DNA from: Larix kaempferi
Lineage: Eukaryota; Streptophyta; Pinopsida; Pinales; Pinaceae
Reading direction: 5' to 3'
DNA length: 64,000 nucleotides
Assembly (NCBI GenBank): GCA_027924585.1
Contig: BSBM01001444.1
Span: 992,001 to 1,056,000 of the forward strand
This document shows positions 12,790 through 22,808 of the stretch, piece by piece. Every line of letters begins with the position of its first letter. Within the stretch, counting starts at the first letter, position 1. The translations under genes were made by a program, and so were the position numbers. Under the pieces are notes generated by a model. That model worked only from the letters and a program-made list of their open reading frames with translations. It made no database searches and was not told the origin of the DNA.

Positions 12790-13389
12790 TGTTAGGATAT
12801 CTCATCATTTAGTATGTACTTTGCATGCACTTTGCATGCATGCATGCATCTGCATGCTGCCCAGTCACCAGTTTGATGCCTCCGGCACCTAGTCCCTAGT
12901 TTGCCAGCACTCGGGAGCTTCTTTCCACTCAGTCTTAGCCCTCCTACTGCTTAGTGCACCCAGCATGCACCTACCACCTGAGAGGGGTGCCTTTTCTCAC
13001 CTACCAGTCCAGTTCACTTCAGTTAGCTAGTTGTCTTTCCTTGATTTAAGGCTAGACTGACTCCTAACTGCTGTCATCACTCCGATGGACCTCCGATGAG
13101 ACTTGACTACCTATTCTAAGTCCATTTAACTCCTCATGCGCCCTCCACTGAGCCTCCTTCCCTACATTAGTGCCATTACCATCAGTTGCACTTATTACAC
13201 TTAGTTAGACTCAGTTTGACACCTGGTTGATAGTGACTTGTGCATTGATGACCACCACTGATTGATGATGAGGACTCCTAGTTGGAGCCAAGCTATGCCA
13301 TGCAGTATATTCGAATGACCTCCTTGACTAATTTGAATTGCTCATTCATTGTGACAGTATTGTATTGTAATTCTACTATTCTGGATTAT
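12790..13389 (+). repeat. Left LTR of Copia-A (3' end missing)
   Basis: It is homologous to 30668-31256 from TGTTAGGATAT to CTACTATT-TGGATTAT with many scattered differences, so the insertion is not recent. The last ~102 bp present in the right LTR are absent; the foldback element starts exactly at the break. Confidence 0.8.
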
Positions 13390-13711
13390 CACTAGTACGA
13401 AATGAGAGATAAGTGACAAAAAAAGACCAAAATCCGCATATAAATGACCACTTTTGAGTTGGTGACCACTGGTAGCAAATTAGTGGCCATGTATCACGCG
13501 ACCAAAAATGTGGTCATATTTAGCTTGGTCATTTATAGCTTATCTTGTGGTCATATATTTGGTCATTAATTGTCACAATCAATGACCAAATTTATGACCA
13601 CATTTTTTGTCACATGATAAATGACCGCTAATTTGCTACTAGCGATTGCCAACTCAAAAGTGGTAATTTATATGCATATTTTGGTCACTTATCTCTCATG
13701 TTGTACTGGTG
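13390..13711. mobile_element. Foldback/MITE-like element, ends CACTAGTAC / GTACTGGTG
   Basis: The first ~150 bp are largely complementary to the last ~150 bp. Shared words include GAGAGATAAGTGAC, GCATATAAAT, ACTTTTGAGTTGG and GTAGCAAATTAG with their reverse complements. Ends resemble CACTA-type termini but no convincing target duplication is seen. The next ~50 bp (to about 13762) are again complementary to the left arm, so a partial second arm follows. No coding capacity. Confidence 0.7.
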
Positions 13712-13780
13712 GTCATTTATATTCAAATTTTGGTCATTTTTTTAGTCATTTACCTCTTTTAAGTGGTTTCAGAATATAAA

Positions 13781-13852
13781 TAGGGCACGGCGGAATCGAA
13801 CCACCAACCTCCTGCCTATAAGGCAGGTGCTCTACCATTGAGCTAGCACCCT
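13781..13852 (-). tRNA. tRNA-like gene, anticodon TAT by position (Ile?)
   Basis: The minus strand folds into a full cloverleaf of 72 nt. Acceptor AGGGTGC pairs with GTGCCCT (one G-U near the end of the stem and one U-G), then TA. D stem GCTC/GAGC carries loop AATGGTA, anticodon stem CCTGC/GCAGG carries loop CTTATAG, T stem GGTGG/CCGCC carries loop TTCGATT. The discriminator is A. Box A (TAGCTCAATGGT) and box B (GGTTCGATTCC) match Pol III consensus. There is no intron and no clear T-run just downstream. By loop position the anticodon is UAU; the body looks more like organellar/bacterial-type tRNAs, so isotype and activity are uncertain. Confidence 0.65.
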
Positions 13853-13950
13853 TAAATAGAATTACTTATGGATTGATGGAATGTCCTATGCTGCTCTATT
13901 CGTTCCATGATGTCCCAGTATCATATTACAGCTCCAACATACTCTTCTAA

Positions 13951-14248
13951 ACTGTTAAATATATATCATCTGAAACCTTTATTTATAAATTGTTTCATCC
14001 TATGTTTTTCCCTTTTTTCTTTTCTTTTTTTCCAATATATTTTCCTTGTTTTACTTTTTGTCATTTGAATGTTTTGATTGTCTTTCTTGTGCTATTTTAA
14101 CTGTTAAATATATATCATCTGAAACATTTATTTATAAACTGTTTCATTCTATGTTTTTCCATTTTTTCTTTTCTTTTTTTCCAATATATTTTCCTTGTTT
14201 TGCTTTTTGTCATTTGAATGTTTTGATCATCTTTCTTGTGCTATTTTA
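13951..14248 (+). repeat. 149-bp tandem duplication (x2)
   Basis: Copies 13951-14099 and 14100-14248 both run from ACTGTTAAATATATATC to CTTGTGCTATTTT with few differences. Confidence 0.9.
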
Positions 14249-14671
14249 TCCACGGAATGCATGCAATACATGCTAGTCTAGTTTAAATTGGTTGCATAAT
14301 GCACAAAGAGGGAAAGAAAGTTAGAAAAAGATATAGTCACAGAGAAAGAAAGAGACCAAAAACATCTCGCCCATAGTGCCACCACTGGCCCTTCCATAGA
14401 AGGAAGAGAAAGAATGTCAAGATGAAAACAACTGCTCCAAGGCCACCAATCAGAACTCCAATTTTTTAATTGGAGTAACCTAGAAATTCAAAAAGGTTAT
14501 ATTATGGGGCCAGGCCAAAAAAGTAGGTTTCTAAATAGAATAAAAAACCACAAGCGTGACATTGCATAGTGAAGAAAAGTACAAACCTGATTTTGAAGAT
14601 AGAGTAGAGGCACATGGGTGTTGTAAACTTGAACCACAATTAAGATTATTACCAGTGAAATTGCAGACATG

Positions 14672-14866
14672 ACACTACAATCATGTTAACTGCTACAAGA
14701 GCAATGTGAAATGAAAATGTAAGATACTATTTTAGCATTAGTCCAATTCAAAGTGAATTTCACTGCAAGCATAACACTACAATCATGTTAACTTCTAAAA
14801 TATCAATGTGAAATGAAAATATAAGTTACTATTTTAGTTCTAGCTCAATTCAAAGTGAATTTCCTT
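14672..14866 (+). repeat. ~102-bp tandem duplication (x2), diverged
   Basis: ACACTACAATCATGTTAAC recurs at 14672 and 14774, each followed by CAATGTGAAATGAAAAT and CAATTCAAAGTGAATTTC. Confidence 0.85.
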
Positions 14867-14952
14867 TTAATGCATTCTAACCAAGATATTTGTTGTTCAT
14901 ACAACTACATCTAGCCACCCTTTACACCAGGAAATTTGTAGATTTTACCATC

Positions 14953-15048
14953 AATATCTCAACAACACTATACTCATTAAATTTTATATTGGAGCATGCC
15001 AATATCTCAACAACACTATACGCATTAAATTTTATATTGTAGCATGCG
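14953..15048 (+). repeat. 48-bp tandem duplication (x2)
   Basis: AATATCTCAACAACACTATA starts both copies (14953 and 15001) and GAGCATGC/TAGCATGC ends them. Confidence 0.9.
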
Positions 15049-15495
15049 TAAGACAGTGATCAATCACCTAAATTGTACCTTTATGCAAGGTTGACCTTAT
15101 CAAAATCATGATGGTTTCTTAATATAAAATTGATGACACATTAAAGCATGCTATTAGCCAAGTTTTCATGACACAGTAAGGAATCTGATCAGATGAAAAT
15201 TAACTACACTTATCTAACCTGCTAAAAAAAAGATGCCTTCTTACTTGTATTTAGCTACTTTAAATATAGCTTCCAAAATCTTTCCAGTGAGATCATTTGA
15301 GGATATATCCCTAAACACCAAGCAGGTTCCAATGTCAACAAAGCCAAACAACATTTGTATAGCTCAAAATCCAAGATATTACTAAAGAGAACATAGTTAT
15401 ACAACTAACCTTCCAAAAATGAAATAAACCCCTGTTAAAATGCAGTAACCAACTCTTACAGTTCTATCAAATTTGGAATCGCTGCTAATGAAGAA

Positions 15496-15535
15496 GGATC
15501 TCTCCACCAAGTTTAGGATCTCTCCACCAAGTTTA
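15496..15535 (+). repeat. 20-bp tandem duplication (x2)
   Basis: GGATCTCTCCACCAAGTTTA occurs twice, head to tail. Confidence 0.95.
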
Positions 15536-16144
15536 TTGTTTCTTATCACCTTGTTTATTAGTCAAAGGGGAGAAGTATGAGAAGAAAAATAAGGTATAGA
15601 TGCTTACATTAAGTGCAAAACAAATCGAACAAATATAGATGGCAAGAAACATTCAACTCAATATTACAGTTCACATTTTCCTTAATATTCCCAAAGTTAT
15701 CCCTAAGTTTCCCGCTTGGAAAGGAAGAAAGGTATCACCTTGAATCGAGAGGTATCAGATGAGGTCCTTGATTTAGGTAAAGGCCCGGCCCTGGTTGACC
15801 CTTCCCAACTGAATGAGATGAGGTATCACCAGACATATCTCCTTGCTACTTCAACCTTATAAAAAGGGGGGGTGGACAAGGCTTTAGGAATAATAAGAAT
15901 AAGTCTGTATGGAGAAAGAAGCTATCTATATTCGCTATTACCAGACCTCGACTGATTGCGGTAAATCAATAATAAATTGGGTTATATACTTATTTTTCAT
16001 TAGGAACAATAATAGAATTATTAAATAACTCTTGCAATTAATTAATAATTTTTAATAGAGTCATTCAAATAGGTACGGTTAAATTTTGTGATTGCCTTTG
16101 TAAAAAATCCATATATCATTCCCCTTACAGATATTGAAGATTAC

Positions 16145-16261
16145 GAATTTGGCCCAAAAACTGGGAATATCCCCAGTGAGACTGTTGTTTACCAGATTCA
16201 AGTTCCATAGACTTGTCATGTTACCCAATTCACTTGGTAGCATTCCAGAGATAGACTTCAA
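16145..16261 (-). pseudogene. Leucine-rich-repeat fragment (LRR receptor-like relic)
   Basis: On the minus strand a frame reads SGMLPSELGNMTSLWNLNL followed by VNNSLTGDIPSFW. This is one full plant LRR unit of the LxxLxxLxxLxLxxNxLxGxIP type plus part of another, typical of extracellular domains of LRR receptor kinases. A stop lies directly upstream in frame and the repeat pattern fades downstream. No kinase, membrane segment or further repeats are found nearby, so this is a relic or an isolated exon piece. Confidence 0.5.
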
Positions 16262-18435
16262 TCATGTTATTCATGAGTAGTGTTTATTTTCTAACTTTTC
16301 ACATCAATTTGCATGCCCAACAGAGCATAAAAAGTCAGACCACAGAAAGAGCAGAAAAGCTGTCAATGGTGCTTACTCTAGGATTAAAATGATTATGGGT
16401 GACATTTTTTCTGATAGTAAGTTTGTTTTCAATCTGCTAATCTCTTGCAGAGCCATTTCATTTATATTCTCAAAATACGGTTTAGTTTCTTATGGTCACA
16501 GTATTAATTTATTAAATATATTTCAGGAAATCAGAGGCAGACTCATCACTCTCTTCAAGTTTACTGATTTGGCATTTGTCTGGTACCTGGTTGCCAAAGG
16601 CATTAACAGATTTTTACAAAATTGTTGTTGAATCCATAGATAGATAGGGTTGCCAAAGGCATTAAGAGATTTTTACAAAATTGTTGCTGAATCCATAGAT
16701 AGATAGAAGCAATTGTTGAGTATTGAAACTGATCATGCATGAAATATATCCCTGGATATTTGTGTTAAGTTTTCATCACATACCTTTTCATATTGTCTTT
16801 CTATTCATTAATGATTCAATGCTTACATTTTGTGCTTCCTCTAATGAATTTTGTGTACTTCAACCCAACAGGTGCATTGACTTTGGTTCCAACATCACAT
16901 CAAGGCCTGCTAAGCAGGAGGCCTGCATTAGATGTATTATAAAAACCATAAATATGAATATCCTAAGAAAAGTAAAAAAAGGCATGGTCTCAGAAAGCAA
17001 GAAAGTAATTCTTCTACAAGACCTTATCTCTCAACCTTAGGGAACAGGAGGTCCTATATCTCATGTGCAACTTCTTTAGATGTATTGGGGGATGTTGTAG
17101 CTCTATCAATGGATGATACGAATCGAGAAAATAGAATTCAAGGTGCTTTGCAAATGTTTAATGGAACACAAAGGCCTTTTGTTTCCAAAAAAATCAGAAG
17201 TGAAGTGTGTGGGAAACATGAAAATGATAGAACCACACATACATATTTTCTGGGTTCTGAAATAGAATTCACTACTACAGTTGATGTATTAGCAGGGCTT
17301 GTTCTGGGCAATAGGTTCTTGCATTTGTAGTGTTGCAGATATTCCTGAAACTTTTTATATGAAACCACACTATAGAAGATTCATGAAAAAACTAATGGAA
17401 TGGACCCACCATAGACATGTTCTATTTTGATTTTGAATTAGTCATGATCGGGGCCCAAACCAACTCACACCCCACATTTTCACTAGGGTTTGGAAGGTTT
17501 GAACTAGCAGCTATTGATTCTGCTCATAGCATTCTAATGGTGATGTTGAACACACTCTAAACTAATGTCCCCAATGACATTAAACAGTATAAACCCAGTA
17601 GTATATCTCTACATGCCTTTAAAAAAAGACATACCTTACCCAATGTGTAGTTGACATATTTGAGTGAATCCCAATAGTGACCCACTAATCATAACCTGTT
17701 TTTATGGCTTGGTGATTAATATAATTAGTAATATGAATTCAGTGAAGATCAGATCAGTTTGAATTTAGAGTTACTATGAAATCAGTTTAATTTGGTGAAT
17801 TGTGTTCTGTTGTAGCGACCTGGAATGTGATCTGTACATATTCACATTTTCTATCTTAGAGGGATCCAAGTTGTTGTGTATCCTTCTCATCCTTCTATAG
17901 CAACACGATTGTCTCTTTCCCTACATGTTCTTGTGGCTTCCCTAGCGATCTCTCTCCTTCCAACTCTTGTATTAAGTATGCTGACCTTATCAAACTTACT
18001 TTGGCAGAGTGTTCTTAATTTTATTTGCTTGAATTGAATTGATTAACATGATACAAAGAGCTCATGCATTTTAAATTAATTGTAGGAGAGATTCCCCACA
18101 TCTGAAGGGTCTGGGTGCACAAACACCCACTAATAACGATGCATATCCTCTCATACAGTGCACATCTCACATGTGCCCAATTATAATACATTGGCATGTT
18201 AAGCTCAACTACAAATAGTATTGGAGAGTGAAAATCACTATCACAAACTTTAATTACAGAATGAATTACAGTGATAAATATGAGAGCATGTAATAGTCAA
18301 ATATTAACATGATACATGATCTCATGAATATGTAGACTTTCTTATTATAAGCTTCTTTGGATTTAGTGAATCAATAAACATGATTAGCGATTATCACCCA
18401 ATCAAGGTGTAATGAACCTTGATGGGTGCTACACA
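16262..18435. other. No recognisable gene; one unexplained open frame
   Basis: A plus-strand frame at 16932-17330 (132 codons) has mixed composition and follows a possible splice acceptor (CAACAG at about 16871), but I do not recognise it. It could be an exon of an unknown gene or chance. The sequence from about 18000 to 18435 may be the LTR of the relic copia primer site that follows. Confidence 0.3.
16591..16708 (+). repeat. 59-bp tandem duplication (x2)
   Basis: TTGCCAAAGGCATTAA starts copies at 16591 and 16650; both end in GAATCCATAGATAGATAG. Two or three substitutions separate them. Confidence 0.9.
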
Positions 18436-18447
18436 TGGTATTAGAGC
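18436..18447 (+). promoter_or_regulatory. Relic copia primer-binding site (TGGTATTAGAGC)
   Basis: One base (C to T) from TGGTATCAGAGC, the complement of the initiator-tRNA-Met 3' end used by plant copia elements. It follows an LTR-like end TACACA. No gag or pol follows, so only the leader of a third copia element seems to remain. Confidence 0.45.
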
Positions 18448-20017
18448 GCTAGTTCTAAATATGGATCCATAGAGCCCACTTCAAACCTAAAACTATGAAG
18501 TAAAAAAAACAAAAAAACTTATGTGAAAACAAATTAGCTTGAACTGCAACCTTACTAAATGAAAAAACAAATTGCAAAATTTTAGAGTGCAACTAGACAT
18601 TTTTAACAGACAAGATATGAAAGACATATATTTCTCAAAATAGCTTTATATATTACAATGGAAAATAACAGGGATTCCTGTGATTAATATTGAATATTAC
18701 AATAAAATATGGGACTCAAATTCTATTCCCTTCCTTAAAACAAAAGTAATAACCATAATGATAACTACATAATTCTATGCAGTGAAGCTTCATCTTCTAG
18801 TTGTAAAAGAAAGTGTGCTATCTGTAAAAGAGTTTTCCTACACTTAAAAGATGCCAAAATGTAACAAACATAAATTTGAGATCTTGTATAGGGTAGAATA
18901 GTTGTGGAAAGCTTCCACTAGTGTGTGGAAGAAGGGCCGTTAATCCTATTGTAAACATATGCAAACAAAGGTAGGTGGGGACCTACAATAGAATTCTTGA
19001 AACAAAATATAATGAAAAGTAGAGAGCCAGTATTTTTTTTAATATGCATAAAAAAATGGAATTTGGTTATTTAAAATGGAACCATTGAGTGTGCACAATA
19101 TGATTGCATTATGGATTTTGGAAACTACTAAAGTCACCTTGTCGTCCAATTCACCAAAAATGCCCGGCGGTCTCTCAATCTCTACGATGAAACCATAACT
19201 TTAGAATCTAGTGGAGTGGATGCTATCCATCCACAAGACTGTAGCAAGTCACGGTGGTGGAATTTTTACTAATTTAGAATCACATCAACCTCCTTTCCTT
19301 GTAATCATTCCTTCTCTTTACATTTTAGGGCCAACAACTAGTACAGACCTACATATTTCTACACCCTGACTAGAATCTATGCAAATGATTCTTGCTTTTC
19401 TCTCACACGAACTAAAAAAAAATAGTTTGCATTCATATATACATGCACCTCTATAAATTTAGACGAGATTAGCATGAATTCTCCATCCACCTTGAACCAC
19501 CAGGGATTAAGCCATTGTCATCATCTTGTATTAAGCCTTTTCCAGGTTGTTATCAATTCATGTCTAATATGGAGAATGCCAAGGCTTCTTATGCACTAGA
19601 TTTAGTAATCATTACAGTAGAGGACACCTCATTAACACACCCAACATGTTAATATTGGAAATCAGTTGGAACTACTACCCTTGAATTGGTCCAATGGGCA
19701 TCTACTTTCTTGAAGTCATTCCATTGTTACAAGAATAAAGGGAGGATTTGAGGAGATTTGACAGGGAAAAGTGGACAAGATTATTGGTTGGGATAAAGCG
19801 AGGAAAAACCTCATAGCATCGACTGGTCATGTAGATTGCAAGACTAGCACTACTCCAAGATTATTCAATGACAATGAAAAAAACTATATAGAGTCAAACC
19901 AAACGAGTCATTATAAATATCCATTTCCCCAATCTACCTATAAATTTGAAACTCACCATGATGAGCATGTGAGAAACTAATGAACATGAACAACTCAAAT
20001 TCATCGCATGCACCTCC
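18448..20017. other. No recognisable gene
   Basis: The DNA is AT-rich with short open frames only. It may include the decayed leader of the relic copia element whose primer site lies at 18436. Confidence 0.4.
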
Positions 20018-22286
20018 TTTCTGTGGATTTCTGAGGTCTTTTGAGGACCACGACTTGACTATGGAGGCACGATTTGGTACTTTCATGATTATTTATTGGT
20101 TATTGTGCTATGGGGATTGACCAAGGAGGGATAAAATTACCCCTTGGACCCACCATAAGCTTCTTATTATTTTTTGTCATCATGATTTGGTGGGATTCCC
20201 CTCTTCTAGGGCGATTTTGTCCACTCATATTATATTTTATTTGTGATCCATGTATTTTATTGTTGAGCTCATCTCAACCATTGATTAGACATTTGTATCT
20301 TTTAATCTTAGCCACTCATTCAAAAAGTGGTTAGGATTTTGGTGCCTCTCTTTCCTATTTAAAGGAGAGAGCTTCTCATTGTAAGGAGGACTGGTGGCTC
20401 TGGATTATTGGAATAGAAAATTATTATTGCATCTATCTCCAGTGTTGTGGTGAATGTTTTTGGTGTTCGTTCGTTGGTCCTTCCTTTGCACTGAGTTATT
20501 GGAGATCTTGTTTTGCCATATCTTTTGTACCACATTTTTGCATCTACAGGTCGAGGCCGATTTGCTTTGAGGAGGAAGTATTGGTAGGGGAAGACTCTCC
20601 CTACTTCTTCTTTGGATCTCTTCGTTGGTAACAGGGACCTTCTATTCTATGTTATCATTGCATTTTACTTGTATTTCCTCCATACTTGACCTCTCTGATT
20701 GAAATCGATTTTCCTTGGATTGGCAGGTAGAGGAGGGCGCACTTGTGGGCTAGGGCATCAATTTGGCAAGCAAAATCAACATTCTCTCATTTCATCTCTG
20801 CGGGAATCTTCCTCAACATCAAGGCATCTCATTCACATCACTCAGGTATGATCTCAAGGTAACTTCTTTCCATGATCTATCCACTTGTCTAAAACATTTA
20901 AAACCCTAATTAATCAAAACCCCCATTTTTACATTTTTTCAGATCTACTAAGATCTAGTGGCTTCTTGGGTAAGATATTAAAAACCCACCTTTATAGTAT
21001 CCACGGCATCCCGGATCTATAGTTTGGGGAGGATTGGCTTCCATTTTATCCTCTTCCCAAGGCATTTAGCCTTTCCAAGCAAGGGCGCACTTCCTAGTTT
21101 GGGTTGGTTGACCTAGATCTAGTATGTGGGTAGTTGAGATTCCACTTGATTCGTGATCTATACATCCAATAACCTACCCCCAGACTGTCACTTTTCTGAT
21201 TTCTACCTTGTGGGCCCTATTCCACATTTTAAGGGATTTAATCCCCATTTTGGACCACTTGGTATCTTCAAACTCAGATCTAGTAAGATCTAGCCATCGG
21301 ATTGCCTTGAGATTGTAGATCCACACTCCCCATTGATCAACCTACTTGGATCTAAAGTTTGGATGCTATCGGACGTGTCTTGACCCCACTTATCCCACTT
21401 TTAGGCCTCCTTGGGCAAATTCGCACCACCTTGGAGAAGGGAGTTTGTCCACTTCTAGGACATGGGTACTTGAGATTTTCGTGGATTTGGAACGGGAATA
21501 ATTTAAAACCTAGGTCTAGTAGATAACCTTGTCAAATCTTGCCTTGGGGATAGCATTCCTTGTTTTAAGGGATTGTGGTCCACTTAGGTCAAACCTAGAT
21601 CTAGACCTATTCATCCATCAAGACTTCAATTGCCCACTTGTCTCATGCAATAGGAGTTCTTAACCACAAGTTAACTTTACTTTGACTCCATAATCCCAAC
21701 TCCCAAGGCACTGGTTTCTCTCCAAGTCAATTCGACTTTCCTAGATTGTTGGATTAACTTTGGTTTGACCCCTGTGTGGTAAACTAAACCCTTTGATGCC
21801 TTCATACTACATGATCAAGCGTGTCACTTGTACTAGTTAGCCCCAATTCAACCCCTAAACTACCCTGCATTGGACACGGTTCCCAAGGCAGTGGATTTTC
21901 TCACATTGAACTAGTACTTTAATCCTGGATCATATTTCACAAATCATAAGTCACTCTCACATCAATAATGAACCAAAGCTTTACTCATTGAACCCCTCAC
22001 TTGTCTTGTGACTTCATCCTAAGGTCTAGGATAAACCATACACCTTACTTCTCTTAGAAAAAACTTGATTTGGTGTCTTGGTTTTGATCTCTCCTATCGG
22101 GAGTAGATCAGGTCTCCCCCTTTGTTGTCTGGGCTAGATAACATAAAGTGAAGGTTGCCTCGACTGGCATGACAACCATCTATTGGAGGTCGAGGTGATC
22201 GTGGTTGCACCTTTTGAGTTGCCCTTCCCTATTGCCATCCATGAATGGACACATCCATAGGGGTAACTACAGTTTAGGTGATAACA
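20018..22286 (+). mobile_element. R3: 5'-truncated family R repeat
   Basis: From about 20018 (CTTTCTG...CTGAGGTCTTTTGAGGACC) the sequence parallels R4 from about 42610 to its end, finishing GTGATAACA at 22286. The first ~2.25 kb of the family unit are missing, so the left target duplication is lost. The right flank begins GGAAC. The TATA box is kept. The last 560 bp (21727-22286) recur at 26268-26827 because of the tandem duplication. Confidence 0.75.
20356..20363 (+). promoter_or_regulatory. TATA box of R3 (TATTTAAA)
   Basis: Same motif and context (CCTATTTAAAGGAGAGAG) as in R1 and R4. Confidence 0.45.
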
Positions 22287-22370
22287 GGAACCATCCCACA
22301 ATGGGACACTCTCCACAAAGGAATAGAATAACAATTATGAATAGAGTTCATTCACCACTCCTAGTTGGCC

Positions 22371-22510
22371 ACCCTGAAGATGATCCCACGAATAACAAAC
22401 ACCCTGTATAAATCTACAACACACATCAACTCCTATTTGGATGACCTGAAGATGAATCCCACGAATGACAAACATCCTGTAGAAATCCACAATGCGATGA
22501 GACCGAGGCG
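22371..22510 (+). repeat. ~72-bp imperfect direct repeat upstream of pol
   Basis: GAAGATGATCCCACGAATAA at 22376 and GAAGATGAATCCCACGAATG at 22448 start two similar segments. The same pair recurs at about 26917 and 26989 in the duplicated unit. Confidence 0.75.
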
Positions 22511-22808
22511 CCCTCAAGAAACCATATACTCCTCCAACCTTCATGTTGGCCGAGACATGGCAATGGAAGTTGTTCAGGCAGTCCAAATCCTAAGCAAGCA
22601 ACTAGCAAACAAGTTGGAAGATTCATACATATGCAAAATAAAATAAAACCTTGAACTGAAAGCAATAACAAGCAGGTAATATCTGGCCACACGTTTGGAT
22701 GAAGTGTTCCCACATGTCCTAGAGGTAGTTATCTTCCCATAGGAGGCTTGCAACGCAGTCCAGTGATTAAATGCAACTATGTAGTAAATCGTAGATACTA
22801 ATTGTGGG

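Larger units (their letters stand above)
13853..16144. other. AT-rich non-coding DNA with several two-copy tandem duplications
   Basis: I find no gene. The stretch is marked by short direct duplications listed separately (149, 102, 48 and 20 bp). It may be host intergenic or intronic DNA carried inside or beside Copia-A. Confidence 0.4.

Noticed and set aside
16932-17330. 132-codon frame as an exon of a known host gene
   Set aside because: I could not match it to a family, and splice evidence is limited to one weak acceptor; mentioned only as unexplained.
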